Notes: a model not told the origin generated them from the sequence alone. Positions 1 to 6,791 are shown, numbered from the stretch's first letter. The stretch is DNA of 11,790 nt from CAYOCE01 sp964402405 (GCA_964402405.1 CAYOCE010000044.1:1-11790), one strand, 5' to 3'. Numbers and translations: made by a program.

Positions 1-2052
1 GCATGGGACAAAAGAGGCCTCGATATAACTGCCATTATTTCTGGTATCTTACAGGATTATGATCCTGTAACAGGTGCCCCTATATCCTCCGTAGGACATG
101 ATCCTGAACTATCATCCGAGCTAGGAGAAAAAGCATTACTTAGGTCTGTAAGAAAAAAGAAACAACAGAGAGAATTAGAAGCATCTTATTCCCCTGGTAT
201 GTCCTCCTCCACCCCTACAGGATTAACATCCTCTTCCTTAGGAGCAACGGCGTGGGATAATTTTGTGATCAACGGAATCGCCATTGAATACTTTATCCAT
301 TATCTAGAAACACAACAGCACATTGCAAAACCTGCAATTTGGGCGACGCTAAAGAAATATGGGGTGTCTGAGCCCTATTTCATCCAAGGTCTTGCCGATA
401 TGATGCATCAACCTTTTGATGAGGCGCAGGTTAAGACAGAGGCGGCAACGTATGGGTTCACAGATGCTACTGAGTATGCGACAGCCATTGCAGCAATCAG
501 AGCACAAGCACCTAGGTTCTACACTGTACGCTTTGGGGATGGGGAGATTGCCAATCGCCTTGGGATGGGACCTAGAGGAAAAGGAGGATCACTTGAAACT
601 CCCGGAGAAACACCTGCAACCCCTAAAGGAAGGAGTCTGCCAAGCTTACCCCCTACATCATCAGCTGCAAGGGCTTTGAATCTTGATTCTAGTTCTAGCT
701 CTGATTCAGATGACGACACATCTACAACAACGACAATGACAACGACAATGACAACTAATAGACCTCGCGCCTCCAGCTTTGGGGGAAGTGGTGGAGGCTC
801 TAGTAGGACTAATGTATCTACCCCAACCACCCCAAGAAGCCTTGCAGCAACTGTAATGGGTAATGCTGGAACCCCGCCCCCTGTGATTGTATCAGCCACG
901 GCATCAACATCATCCTTGCCAGCCCTTACACCCACCAGAAAACCAAGTTCATCTAGCAGCCCCTCAGATGGTAGTAGTGCTAGTCAACACTCCGGAGCCA
1001 TCATAGCACCTCCTGTCATGCGTCCTGTTCAAGGATCCAGGTGGGAAACCGTTAAAGCTACTGTTTCCCCCTATGATTTTATTAGGGATCTAGAAAGGGA
1101 CGGAATTCAAAAACCTCTGTGGGAGAAAGCGTATCTTGCCGGAATGACCCCGGCAGATTTTGTGGAAGGCGTGGATGAAGAAGAAGGGGGAATGGGCTCT
1201 ATTAGAGATTTATGGGATAGAACAAGAGCCTATGGCATGGAACCAGAATTATTTGTGGTCGGCATTCAAAGCATCCGAAGATTTGCCAACCTTAATTTAT
1301 GGGTGGCATTGAGGAAAATAGGAATACCCCGAGATGCCTTTATTTCTGGAATCCTCATATCCTTTATTGAGTCTGATTATTACAGAGATGTATGGGAAAA
1401 AGCAAATACAAGAGGTATTCATGGAAGAAATTTGATAGAGCTCTTCATAACTCACTTCGGAAAGGGCATAAACACCTGGAATAATGCGTATTATTTTGGA
1501 ATGCCTGGATATGAATTTGTACAAGGTATTATTGATTTTATAGAGAAATATCGCACCCGTGGAGTACATGAACTTCGTGACTTAGCTTTAAACAACGCAA
1601 TGTCCGCAGATGCCTTAATGACTAGCCTTTTTGTCATGATTAATGAAAATATAGCCCAAAGAAGTGTAGGGGTAGGCAATAAGAATTTATTAGACTTAAA
1701 ACCTGCTACACATAAAGGTACGATGAAAGAAAAAATTGTTGCAGCATTTGAGCCGTATGGATTAGATCAACAGACAATCGAAACATGGGTAGATGCAATG
1801 GGTGCATCAAGAGCTCTAAGTGGTAAAATTCTAACACAAACCATTCAATTAGCTTCGACTGTAACAGCTGGTAGCAAAGCCTACAATCAAGGTATTGTAG
1901 AAGATACCCTTCCCGTTCTTTATGGGAAGAATAAAGGAAAAGCAGCTGAGGCTTTTAGAGGAGATATTCTTCAAATTGATTTATTTGTAAAGCATGTGAG
2001 TAAAGCTCGTCACAGCGTATCTGCATCTGGGGACCATGCCGAATCAGTTTAA
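1..2052 (+). CDS. Trp/Gly-repeat protein with Ser/Thr/Pro linker, 5'-partial
   Basis: The frame is open from base 1 to the TAA at 2050-2052, so the gene starts upstream of the window; the ATG at 199 is internal and lacks a convincing ribosome site. 683 residues are visible. I do not recognise the family. At least seven units fit W-x6-G-[IVM]-x4-[FL]-[IV], with Trp at visible residues 85, 114, 374, 405, 434, 465 and 493, for example WEKAYLAGMTPADFVEGV and WVALRKIGIPRDAFISGI. Spacing is 28-31 residues between neighbours. Degenerate units occur near residues 2, 143 and 525. Residues 198-345 are a Ser/Thr/Pro/Gly-rich, probably disordered linker containing an acidic Ser/Asp run and a Thr/Met run; it separates two N-terminal units from five C-terminal ones. 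No membrane segment or catalytic motif is visible. The units look like helical-hairpin repeats, suggesting a scaffold or secreted effector of a host-associated bacterium; this is inference. Confidence 0.85.
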   Translation, partial: AWDKRGLDITAIISGILQDYDPVTGAPISSVGHDPELSSELGEKALLRSVRKKKQQRELEASYSPGMSSSTPTGLTSSSLGATAWDNFVINGIAIEYFIHYLETQQHIAKPAIWATLKKYGVSEPYFIQGLADMMHQPFDEAQVKTEAATYGFTDATEYATAIAAIRAQAPRFYTVRFGDGEIANRLGMGPRGKGGSLETPGETPATPKGRSLPSLPPTSSAARALNLDSSSSSDSDDDTSTTTTMTTTMTTNRPRASSFGGSGGGSSRTNVSTPTTPRSLAATVMGNAGTPPPVIVSATASTSSLPALTPTRKPSSSSSPSDGSSASQHSGAIIAPPVMRPVQGSRWETVKATVSPYDFIRDLERDGIQKPLWEKAYLAGMTPADFVEGVDEEEGGMGSIRDLWDRTRAYGMEPELFVVGIQSIRRFANLNLWVALRKIGIPRDAFISGILISFIESDYYRDVWEKANTRGIHGRNLIELFITHFGKGINTWNNAYYFGMPGYEFVQGIIDFIEKYRTRGVHELRDLALNNAMSADALMTSLFVMINENIAQRSVGVGNKNLLDLKPATHKGTMKEKIVAAFEPYGLDQQTIETWVDAMGASRALSGKILTQTIQLASTVTAGSKAYNQGIVEDTLPVLYGKNKGKAAEAFRGDILQIDLFVKHVSKARHSVSASGDHAESV
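727..750 (+). repeat. in-frame 12-bp microsatellite
   Basis: The 12-base unit ACAACGACAATG occurs twice back to back inside the linker of the Trp/Gly-repeat gene and continues imperfectly on both sides, giving the Thr-Thr-Thr-Met run. Because the unit is four codons long, copy-number change would lengthen the linker without a frameshift. Confidence 0.6.
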
Positions 2053-2063
2053 TTGCAAGTGCT

Positions 2064-2103
2064 TTATTAAACTACCCCAGCGAAAGTCAGGGTGGTTTAA
2101 TAA
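2064..2103. terminator. shared hairpin terminator between convergent genes
   Basis: A 14-bp stem (2064-2077 with 2090-2103, one G-T wobble on the + strand RNA) encloses a 12-nt loop. It begins 11 bases after the stop of the Trp/Gly-repeat gene and ends 30 bases beyond the holC stop, so it can serve both convergent genes. The T-run after the stem is weak on both strands, so efficiency is uncertain. Confidence 0.6.
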
Positions 2104-2133
2104 TTTGTAAGAAGTCTAATGAATCACCCGTAA

Positions 2134-2586
2134 TTAAACACTAGCCTGCTGCCATTTGCCATTATCATCCTGCTGCCAATAGGCGGGAGAATGGCCTTGA
2201 TCTTTGTAAGTTTTCCAACGCTCCCGTGCCAAGGTCACTGACTCAGGGTTGTTGCCATCAAAGATATCCAACACCCTTTGATAAGACGATACATCCGGAG
2301 CACTCACATCATTGGTTAATATCAACACATCCGCCTTATTTTCATTAATAGGTTCTGCAGAAATCCAGATGGGTTGCTCAGAGGCTCTCCCATCCTTTTT
2401 GGTGCCGTGGGGTAAAAAAGATTGGGGATGGTAGGTCCATAGGCCTTTCGAGATTTCCTCAGATCGTTCCTCACTATCAGTCACTACCAGGGCTCGTAAC
2501 TTATTTTCTAGAACTTTTTCCAATAGTTTTGGCAATGCCTCGGATAAGGTATTGATAGTTAGATGATAGAAATTAATAGCTGTCAT
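2134..2586 (-). CDS. holC: DNA polymerase III subunit chi
   Basis: Encodes 150 residues, close to the ~147 of E. coli chi. The chi subunit binds psi within the clamp-loader complex and contacts the C-terminus of SSB, linking the replisome to single-stranded DNA. Family features visible are the N-terminal FYHLT segment, the leucine-rich helix that follows, the GLWTYHPQSFLPHG block (a recognisable chi signature), the ILTND turn and the C-terminal RERWKTYKDQGH helix. The frame extends to 2685, but the upstream 33 residues do not resemble chi. The ATG at 2584-2586 has an AAGGGA ribosome site and begins MTAINFYHL as expected. In many alphaproteobacteria holC follows pepA; here it stands alone, divergent from the CDGSH gene. 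Assigned by motif memory, not by search. Confidence 0.85.
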   Translation of the reverse strand: MTAINFYHLTINTLSEALPKLLEKVLENKLRALVVTDSEERSEEISKGLWTYHPQSFLPHGTKKDGRASEQPIWISAEPINENKADVLILTNDVSAPDVSSYQRVLDIFDGNNPESVTLARERWKTYKDQGHSPAYWQQDDNGKWQQASV

Positions 2587-2592
2587 GGAAAA

Positions 2593-2598
2593 TCCCTT
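2593..2598 (-). promoter_or_regulatory. ribosome binding site deciding the holC start
   Basis: AAGGGA on the - strand lies six bases before the internal ATG. It supports the 150-residue start over the in-frame ATG at 2685, which would overlap the CDGSH start region. Confidence 0.6.
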
Positions 2599-2614
2599 TT
2601 CGTAATAGAGGTCA

Positions 2615-2623
2615 ACTATAGCA
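2615..2623 (-). promoter_or_regulatory. candidate extended -10 promoter for holC
   Basis: The - strand reads TGCTATAGT, an extended -10 (TGn plus a 5/6 match to TATAAT). It would start transcription about 20 bases before the holC ATG. No good -35 was found, as is common for extended -10 promoters. Confidence 0.35.
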
Positions 2624-2631
2624 TTTATGGG

Positions 2632-2660
2632 TTGTCTTTTTCCATCCTTTTTCTTATGGT
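2632..2660 (+). promoter_or_regulatory. candidate promoter of the CDGSH gene
   Basis: TTGTCT (2632-2637) and TATGGT (2655-2660) are separated by 17 bases, each a 4/6 match to the sigma-70 consensus. They sit in the 98-bp gap between divergent holC and the CDGSH gene, 25 bases before its ATG. Confidence 0.3.
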
Positions 2661-2684
2661 CAGAAATTACCATAGGAGAACACA

Positions 2685-2930
2685 ATGAAACTTCCCAAAA
2701 TCGCTCAAAAAGGTCCTTATATCGAGGAACTAGAAGAAGGCCAGCTCTATTCGTGGTGCACCTGTGGACTTAGTCAAACCCAGCCCTTTTGCGATGGCTC
2801 CCATAAAGGAATCACAGAGATGAAGTCCTTGAAATTTGTTCCTGAGAAATCTGGAACGGTTTTTTTATGCGGGTGCAAGCAAACCAAGAATCCCCCTTAT
2901 TGTGACGGAAGTCATAATGCACTTGATTGA
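2685..2930 (+). CDS. dual CDGSH iron-sulfur domain protein
   Basis: This 81-residue protein consists almost wholly of two CDGSH motifs. The first has Cys25-x-Cys27, Cys36 and His40 (CDGSH 36-40); the second has Cys62-x-Cys64, Cys73 and His77 (CDGSH 73-77). Each set is the known 3Cys-1His ligand set for a redox-active, often labile [2Fe-2S] cluster, so two clusters are expected. There is no signal peptide or membrane helix, unlike animal mitoNEET, so a soluble cytoplasmic protein is expected. Its partner is unknown; electron transfer or iron-sulfur sensing is typical of the family. The start is fixed by TAGGAGAA 4 bases upstream. Its stop is only 2 bp from the stop of the convergent antitoxin gene, leaving no room for a terminator between them. 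Confidence 0.93.
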   Translation: MKLPKIAQKGPYIEELEEGQLYSWCTCGLSQTQPFCDGSHKGITEMKSLKFVPEKSGTVFLCGCKQTKNPPYCDGSHNALD

Positions 2931-2932
2931 GA

Positions 2933-3238
2933 TTATCTTAATTCACTAACAGGTAGATAGCTTTTGAGGTCATGGAGAATCTCCTTAGATATTCCTAATT
3001 TTGATCGTTCTTTTCCAGAAAGTATTTTATACAGACCTTGAAGATCTAGTTGCACTTTATCTGCAAGTTTATCCAATCCGCTGTGAGCCTTGGTTATATG
3101 TCGAATAGTTGACAACAAAGCTTCCATGTCATTATCTTTATTGTACTCTTCAATGGCAACATCTACATACACCCTAGCATATTCAGGATCTTGTAGTTGT
3201 TCCATCAAAATTTCATCAAAGTCTATCCAGTTTTGCAT
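2933..3238 (-). CDS. type II antitoxin, second (distal) copy
   Basis: 101 residues; a paralogue of the antitoxin immediately upstream (9-bp gap). It resembles the helix-turn-helix antidote proteins encoded downstream of HigB/Gp49-type toxins (HI1420-like). The putative HTH spans about residues 55-76 (LDKLADKVQLDLQGLYKILS). Residues 38 to about 96 match the other copy exactly, including at DNA level. The first 37 residues differ at many positions but keep the MQNW start and the LQDPEYA block, and the final residues are VSELR instead of ANLSELR. The frame is intact with an upstream AAGG, so it is probably expressed. It could be a spare antitoxin, one with altered toxin affinity, or an antitoxin for a toxin elsewhere. 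No second toxin lies beside it. Confidence 0.85.
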   Translation of the reverse strand: MQNWIDFDEILMEQLQDPEYARVYVDVAIEEYNKDNDMEALLSTIRHITKAHSGLDKLADKVQLDLQGLYKILSGKERSKLGISKEILHDLKSYLPVSELR

Positions 3239-3448
3239 TTGTTTGCCTTATCTCAATTCACTCAAATTAGCAGGTAGATAGCTTTTGAGGTCATGGAGAA
3301 TCTCCTTAGATATTCCTAATTTTGATCGTTCTTTTCCAGAAAGTATTTTATACAGACCTTGAAGATCTAGTTGCACTTTATCTGCAAGTTTATCCAATCC
3401 GCTGTGAGCCTTGGTTATATGTCGAATAGTTGACAACAAAGCTTCCAT
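2950..3448 (-). repeat. 178-bp perfect direct repeat within the antitoxin genes
   Basis: Bases 2950-3127 and 3271-3448 are identical by direct base-by-base reading (offset 321 bp). The sequences diverge abruptly on both sides, although the genes remain homologous. The identical tract covers the HTH and C-terminal part of both antitoxins. This indicates recent gene conversion or recombination between older duplicates. Confidence 0.9.
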
Positions 3449-3559
3449 ATCGTGATCTTCGCTATACTCTTTCAACGCACCCTCTAAATATATTTTAGCA
3501 TACTCAGGATCTTGTAGATGCTCCATCAAAACGTCTTCAAATAATATCCAATTTTGCAT
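3248..3559 (-). CDS. type II antitoxin, toxin-proximal copy
   Basis: 103 residues. It overlaps the 3' end of the toxin gene by 23 bp, the toxin-first layout known for HI1419/HI1420-type modules. The frame extends upstream to 3652, but the ATG at 3557-3559 is preferred: it has an AAGGAGAA ribosome site and gives the same MQNW start as the second copy. The N-terminal half is acidic (LFEDVLMEHLQDPEYA) and probably binds the toxin. A HTH follows at about residues 55-76, and the C-terminal tail is basic to neutral. By family knowledge it neutralises the toxin and represses the operon through palindromes upstream of the toxin. Which of the two antitoxins does this here is unknown. Confidence 0.9.
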   Translation of the reverse strand: MQNWILFEDVLMEHLQDPEYAKIYLEGALKEYSEDHDMEALLSTIRHITKAHSGLDKLADKVQLDLQGLYKILSGKERSKLGISKEILHDLKSYLPANLSELR

Positions 3560-3884
3560 TTTTATTCTCCTTATAAATTTTCCAATATTTTTTTGCTTTT
3601 GCCACATCTTTTTGTTGAGTACTCTTATCCCCACCGCACAAAAGAAGTACAATATTCAAACCATCATATCCATAATAAATTCTATACCCTGGTCCAAAAT
3701 CTAATTTCAACTCGTAAACTTTATTACCTAGATATTTAAAATTACCAGGATTTCCAGCTGCCAAGCGGTCAATTCGACGTTCAATATCAGATAGAACTGA
3801 TGAATCTCTAATCGATTCAAGCCATTTTGTATAAGGCACTCGACCATTTTGGTCGCGATATATTCTAATAATATTTTTCGTCAT
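3537..3884 (-). CDS. RelE/ParE-superfamily toxin (HigB/Gp49-like)
   Basis: 115 residues, typical for the family. Diagnostic blocks in order are the RVPYTKWLESI start (residues 15-25), IERRIDRLAAGNPGNFK (34-50), VYELKLDFGPGYRIYYGY (56-73), LLLCGGDKSTQQKDVAKAK (80-98) and a terminal Lys-rich helix. These match the phage-Gp49-like subgroup, whose characterised relatives cleave mRNA on the ribosome. The conserved Arg68, Tyr70-Tyr71 and Lys87 are present, so the toxin looks intact. It is the first gene of a three-gene - strand operon with two antitoxins. There is no clear Shine-Dalgarno, and the candidate promoter lies so close that the transcript may be nearly leaderless, which would keep toxin translation low. 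Family assignment is by motif; the activity is inferred. Confidence 0.93.
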   Translation of the reverse strand: MTKNIIRIYRDQNGRVPYTKWLESIRDSSVLSDIERRIDRLAAGNPGNFKYLGNKVYELKLDFGPGYRIYYGYDGLNIVLLLCGGDKSTQQKDVAKAKKYWKIYKENKNAKLDII

Positions 3885-3886
3885 CT

Positions 3887-3957
3887 TATTTATGTCTCAA
3901 AAGTTACAAACTGTCAATGCGTTTTGCGCATTGTTTATATGTCCTAATTTAGACATA
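3887..3957. promoter_or_regulatory. candidate toxin-antitoxin promoter and operator
   Basis: On the - strand TTGACA (3917-3912) is followed after 17 bases by CATAAA (3894-3889), just before the toxin ATG. A perfect 7-bp inverted repeat CAATGCG/CGCATTG (3915-3921, 3927-3933) covers the -35. A second, TATGTC/GACATA (3938-3943, 3952-3957), lies upstream, and TATGTC recurs at 3891-3896 over the -10. This arrangement suits autorepression by an HTH antitoxin. It lies between the toxin and divergent ruvC, so it might also touch ruvC expression. Confidence 0.5.
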
Positions 3958-4035
3958 AAATCAATACGTTATTTTTATATTAAAAAAGATCCCCTCCCCC
4001 TTGCATCCATCCTTCAAGTTCTTTAATCTCTAGGT

Positions 4036-4566
4036 ATGACAAACGCGATTAAACTATTGGGCCTGGATCCAGGCCTTCGGAAAACGGGATGGGGAATTAT
4101 TATTAGTTCTGGGCATCGCCTGAGCTATGTGGCCCATGGCGTCATTGAATCCGATGAGAAAATGGATCTAGCCACCCGGTTACAGCAGCTTCATGAGGGA
4201 CTTCACCAAATGATCTTACTGCATCAACCAAATGAAGCCGCTGTTGAGGAAACTTTTGTGAATAAAAATCCGGCCTCCACCTTGAAATTGGGGATGGCAC
4301 GGGGAGTCGTGATGTTGGCCCCTGCCCTTCATCATATTCCTGTCTTTGAATATGCGGCGAATCGTGTTAAGAAGGCAGTTGTGGGAACAGGACATGCGGA
4401 CAAGAGTCAGATTGAAACGATGATTCGCCATTTGTTGCCAACAGCGGGTAATGTAACTAAGGATGCGGCTGATGCCTTAGCAGTAGCCATATGTCACGCG
4501 CACCATCGCGTCACCCAACAGAAATGGGAAAATGCCCACAGTTTGAAAGGCGAGGAGTATATATGA
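4036..4566 (+). CDS. ruvC: Holliday junction resolvase RuvC
   Basis: 176 residues (E. coli 173). RuvC is the dimeric, Mg-dependent RNase H-fold endonuclease that nicks Holliday junctions symmetrically on the RuvAB-bound junction. The four acidic catalytic residues align with E. coli D7, E66, D138 and D141 as D11 (GLDPG), E71 (AVEETF), D143 and D146 (DAADALA). The AxSTLKLGMARG helix and the GTGHADKSQ block are also conserved. The ATG has only a weak TAGG 3 bases upstream; no better start gives the proper N-terminus. It overlaps ruvA by ATGA (4563-4566). In many alphaproteobacteria yebC precedes ruvC; here the toxin-antitoxin module does, so this gene must have its own promoter in the AT-rich stretch 3958-4035. 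Confidence 0.97.
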   Translation: MTNAIKLLGLDPGLRKTGWGIIISSGHRLSYVAHGVIESDEKMDLATRLQQLHEGLHQMILLHQPNEAAVEETFVNKNPASTLKLGMARGVVMLAPALHHIPVFEYAANRVKKAVVGTGHADKSQIETMIRHLLPTAGNVTKDAADALAVAICHAHHRVTQQKWENAHSLKGEEYI

Positions 4567-5189
4567 TTGCAAAGTTAAAAGGGATAGTTGATACGGTTTT
4601 AGATCACTCCGTCATTGTAGAGGTGAATGGGGTTGGATACTTGCTATTCGCGTCTCGACATACGTTGGGTCAATTATCAGCGGGCACCCCCGTGACTATT
4701 CATGTGGAGACCATCATGAAAGCGGAACAACTTAGCCTGTATGGATTCTTGTCTTCCAAGGAACAACAGTGTTTTAAATTGCTCATGACGGTGCAGGGGG
4801 TTGGGGCCAAGGTAGCCCTTTCGATTCTATCAGTTCTAACGGCAGATCAGGTTTTAGATGCCATTACAACCCAAGATTATACGATGATTACCCGGGCTGA
4901 TGGCGTGGGACCCAAGGTGGGACAACGGGTGGTTAGGGAGCTTAAAGACAAAGTAGGCAGCCTCTATTCTGGGCCTACCATGGTTTCGTCCCTCAGTGCA
5001 GGACTATCAGAATCTCAGAAATCTTTATCCCAAAAGGAAGAGGCCATTTCAGCCCTTATAAATCTGGGATATCGTCGTGCAGAGGCCTTAGAGGCTGTGT
5101 TGATGGCCCTTAAGGATCTTCCTCAAGATATGACCCTGAATCAAATTATTCCAGCCGCTTTAAAACATATTAGTAAGGGCAATCAATGA
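4563..5189 (+). CDS. ruvA: Holliday junction DNA helicase subunit RuvA
   Basis: 208 residues (E. coli 203). RuvA forms the tetrameric plate that holds the four-way junction and loads two RuvB rings. Seen in order: the OB-fold domain (about 1-63, MIAKLKGIVD, VNGVGY); two helix-hairpin-helix motifs (TVQGVGAK at 76-83, ADGVGPKVG at 112-120); a flexible Ser-rich linker (135-158); and the C-terminal RuvB-binding domain (159-205, ALINLGYRRAEA). The frame opens at 4491, but the ATG at 4563 matches the family N-terminus, follows a GGAG site and forms the ATGA overlap with ruvC. Its own stop overlaps the ruvB ATG in the same way, indicating translational coupling. Confidence 0.97.
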   Translation: MIAKLKGIVDTVLDHSVIVEVNGVGYLLFASRHTLGQLSAGTPVTIHVETIMKAEQLSLYGFLSSKEQQCFKLLMTVQGVGAKVALSILSVLTADQVLDAITTQDYTMITRADGVGPKVGQRVVRELKDKVGSLYSGPTMVSSLSAGLSESQKSLSQKEEAISALINLGYRRAEALEAVLMALKDLPQDMTLNQIIPAALKHISKGNQ

Positions 5190-6235
5190 CAGACGATCGC
5201 TTAATCACTCCTCACGCAATGCCGGATGATAGTCCACAGATGGATCCCTCCTTGCGGCCCTTAAAATTAGATGATTTTACAGGACAGAAAACAGCAAAAG
5301 CAAACCTACGGGTATTTATTAAGGCTGCCAAAATCCGCGGGGAAGCCCTGGATCATGTGCTCCTCCATGGCCCCCCAGGTTTGGGGAAGACAACATTGGC
5401 CCAAATCATTGCCGCTGAGTTGGGTGTAGGGTTTCGCGCGACCTCTGGTCCTGTGATTATGCGGGCGGGGGATCTCGCGGCTTTGCTCACCAATTTACAG
5501 CCCCGGGATGTGTTGTTCATTGATGAAATCCACCGACTGAATCCCGCGATTGAGGAAATCCTGTACCCTGCCATGGAGGATTTCAAACTGGATCTGATCA
5601 TCGGCGAAGGCCCATCGGCAAGATCTGTTCAAATTGACCTGCCCCCGTTTACTCTGGTGGGGGCGACAACTAGGTCTGGATTAATCACACGGCCTTTGCG
5701 CGAACGATTCGGCATCCCCACGGCCCTACAGTTTTACGAGGTTGATGAATTAACCCAAATCATTGGCCGAAATGCAAAACTATTAAATTTGGATTTAACC
5801 CCAGAAGGATCCACAGAAATTGCCCGTCGGTCCCGAGGCACTCCCCGAATTGCAGGACGTTTATTGCGACGAGTTCGGGATATTGCGATTGTCGCCGGAA
5901 AAACCCCTGTGGATGCCTTCGTGGCCGATGAGGCCTTGAAACGGCTGGATGTTGATGGGCGTGGATTTGATGCCATGGATCGCCGGTATCTAAAATGCAT
6001 TGCGGAAAATTATGAGGGGGGGCCTGTGGGCGTGGAAACCATCGCAGCGGCTTTGTCCGATCAGCGGGATGTGATTGAGGAAGTCATCGAACCCTATCTG
6101 ATTCAACAGGGTTTTGTGCAACGCACCCCTCGCGGGCGTATGCTGACGAAACAAGCTTTTGAATATATTGGCCTACCCTTGCCTACACGATCTGAGGCGT
6201 TTGTTTGGGAAGAATCCATGGGCAGCGATGAATAG
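5186..6235 (+). CDS. ruvB: Holliday junction branch-migration ATPase RuvB
   Basis: 349 residues, near the usual 335-350. This is the hexameric AAA+ motor that drives branch migration with RuvA. Motifs: Walker A GPPGLGKTT (62-70), Walker B/DEIH (113-116), sensor 1 GATTR (159-163), arginine finger in PLRERFG (R174), sensor 2 near RGTPRIAGRLLRRVRD, and a C-terminal winged-helix DNA-binding domain (YEGGPVGVETIAAAL through RTPRGRMLT). The N-terminus carries a ~20-residue extension before the conserved LRPLKLDDFTGQ block, which is common in alphaproteobacteria. No key residue is missing. It starts inside the ruvA stop (ATGA) and is followed after 1 nt by ybgC. Confidence 0.98.
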   Translation: MTDDRLITPHAMPDDSPQMDPSLRPLKLDDFTGQKTAKANLRVFIKAAKIRGEALDHVLLHGPPGLGKTTLAQIIAAELGVGFRATSGPVIMRAGDLAALLTNLQPRDVLFIDEIHRLNPAIEEILYPAMEDFKLDLIIGEGPSARSVQIDLPPFTLVGATTRSGLITRPLRERFGIPTALQFYEVDELTQIIGRNAKLLNLDLTPEGSTEIARRSRGTPRIAGRLLRRVRDIAIVAGKTPVDAFVADEALKRLDVDGRGFDAMDRRYLKCIAENYEGGPVGVETIAAALSDQRDVIEEVIEPYLIQQGFVQRTPRGRMLTKQAFEYIGLPLPTRSEAFVWEESMGSDE

Positions 6236-6236
6236 G

Positions 6237-6635
6237 ATGAATCCTCATATTCTAAAAATACGGGTGTATTACGAGGATACAGATACTGCCGGCATTGTCT
6301 ATCATGCCCAATACATCAAGTTTGCTGAACGGGGACGAACCGAGTATTTACGAGCCCTAGGGATCAATCAAATAGATCTACAACAAAATCAAGACATTCT
6401 ATTAGTTGTACATGATTTGCAAATCACCTACCTAAAGCCCGCTAAACTAGATGATTTATTAGAGGTTCATACCTCTATTGAAAAACTCACTGGTGCCCGG
6501 TTTTATATGCAGCAATTGATCTATCTTGAAGATGTATTGATTGCCAAAATGCACGTGAGTGTTGCGCTGATTAATTCAACGGGCAAACCACAAAGGATTC
6601 CTGAGTTTTTGAATAGTCTGCTAAAATCCACTTAA
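6237..6635 (+). CDS. ybgC: YbgC-type acyl-CoA thioesterase
   Basis: 132 residues, standard for the hotdog-fold 4HBT/YbgC family, which hydrolyses acyl-CoA thioesters in the cytoplasm. The signature YYEDTDTAGIVYHAQY spans residues 11-26. Asp16 aligns with the catalytic Asp of 4-hydroxybenzoyl-CoA thioesterase, and His23-x2-Tyr26 is typical. The ATG at 6237, one base after the ruvB stop, gives the normal N-terminus; an ATG at 6228 overlapping ruvB by 8 nt would add three residues and cannot be excluded. In most proteobacteria ybgC heads the tol-pal cluster. Here no tolQ follows, only a palindromic repeat and an unrelated gene, so the link has been broken or the cluster has moved. Confidence 0.95.
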   Translation: MNPHILKIRVYYEDTDTAGIVYHAQYIKFAERGRTEYLRALGINQIDLQQNQDILLVVHDLQITYLKPAKLDDLLEVHTSIEKLTGARFYMQQLIYLEDVLIAKMHVSVALINSTGKPQRIPEFLNSLLKST

Positions 6636-6651
6636 TGTATTCGTTTTAACC

Positions 6652-6723
6652 TTAGACTCTTGGATCCCCGACTTCCCGGCTACGCCTTCGGCTATGCCGT
6701 GGCGAGTCGTCAGGATGGTCTAA
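6652..6723. repeat. 72-bp nested palindrome, dispersed-repeat type
   Basis: Paired arms read inward are TTAGAC/GTCTAA (6652-6657, 6718-6723), ATCC/GGAT, CGACT/AGTCG and GGC/GCC around a CCTTCGG-like core. In reverse orientation its ends read CATCCTGA and GGATCCA, the same ends as the element at 7526. It sits 17 bp after the ybgC stop and could act as an end-of-operon hairpin, though no T-run follows. Confidence 0.6.
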
Positions 6724-6748
6724 AAGCCCCTTCCAAACAAAACTCTTG

Positions 6749-6791
6749 ATTAATAAATGTATTTCGGATATTTCAAATAGACTTTATTAAT
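6749..6791. promoter_or_regulatory. 9-bp inverted repeat upstream of the CaaX gene
   Basis: ATTAATAAA (6749-6757) and TTTATTAAT (6783-6791) are a perfect inverted pair 25 bases apart, 23 bp before the next ATG, in an AT-rich stretch that must hold that gene's promoter. It may be an operator, but AT-rich repeats arise easily by chance. Confidence 0.25.

Noticed and set aside
519..935. A 138-codon - strand frame opposite the linker of the Trp/Gly-repeat gene
   Set aside because: It is antisense to the low-complexity Ser/Thr/Pro region, and its Val/Leu/Ser-rich product mirrors that composition. No ribosome site or family is visible.
2587..2685. An N-terminal extension of HolC by 33 residues
   Set aside because: The extension does not resemble the chi family. 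An internal ATG has a ribosome site, and the stretch is needed for divergent promoters.
3560..3652. An N-terminal extension of the proximal antitoxin
   Set aside because: The extra 31 residues lie antisense in no sense but in another frame of the toxin gene; the shorter start has AAGGAGAA and matches the paralogue's MQNW start.
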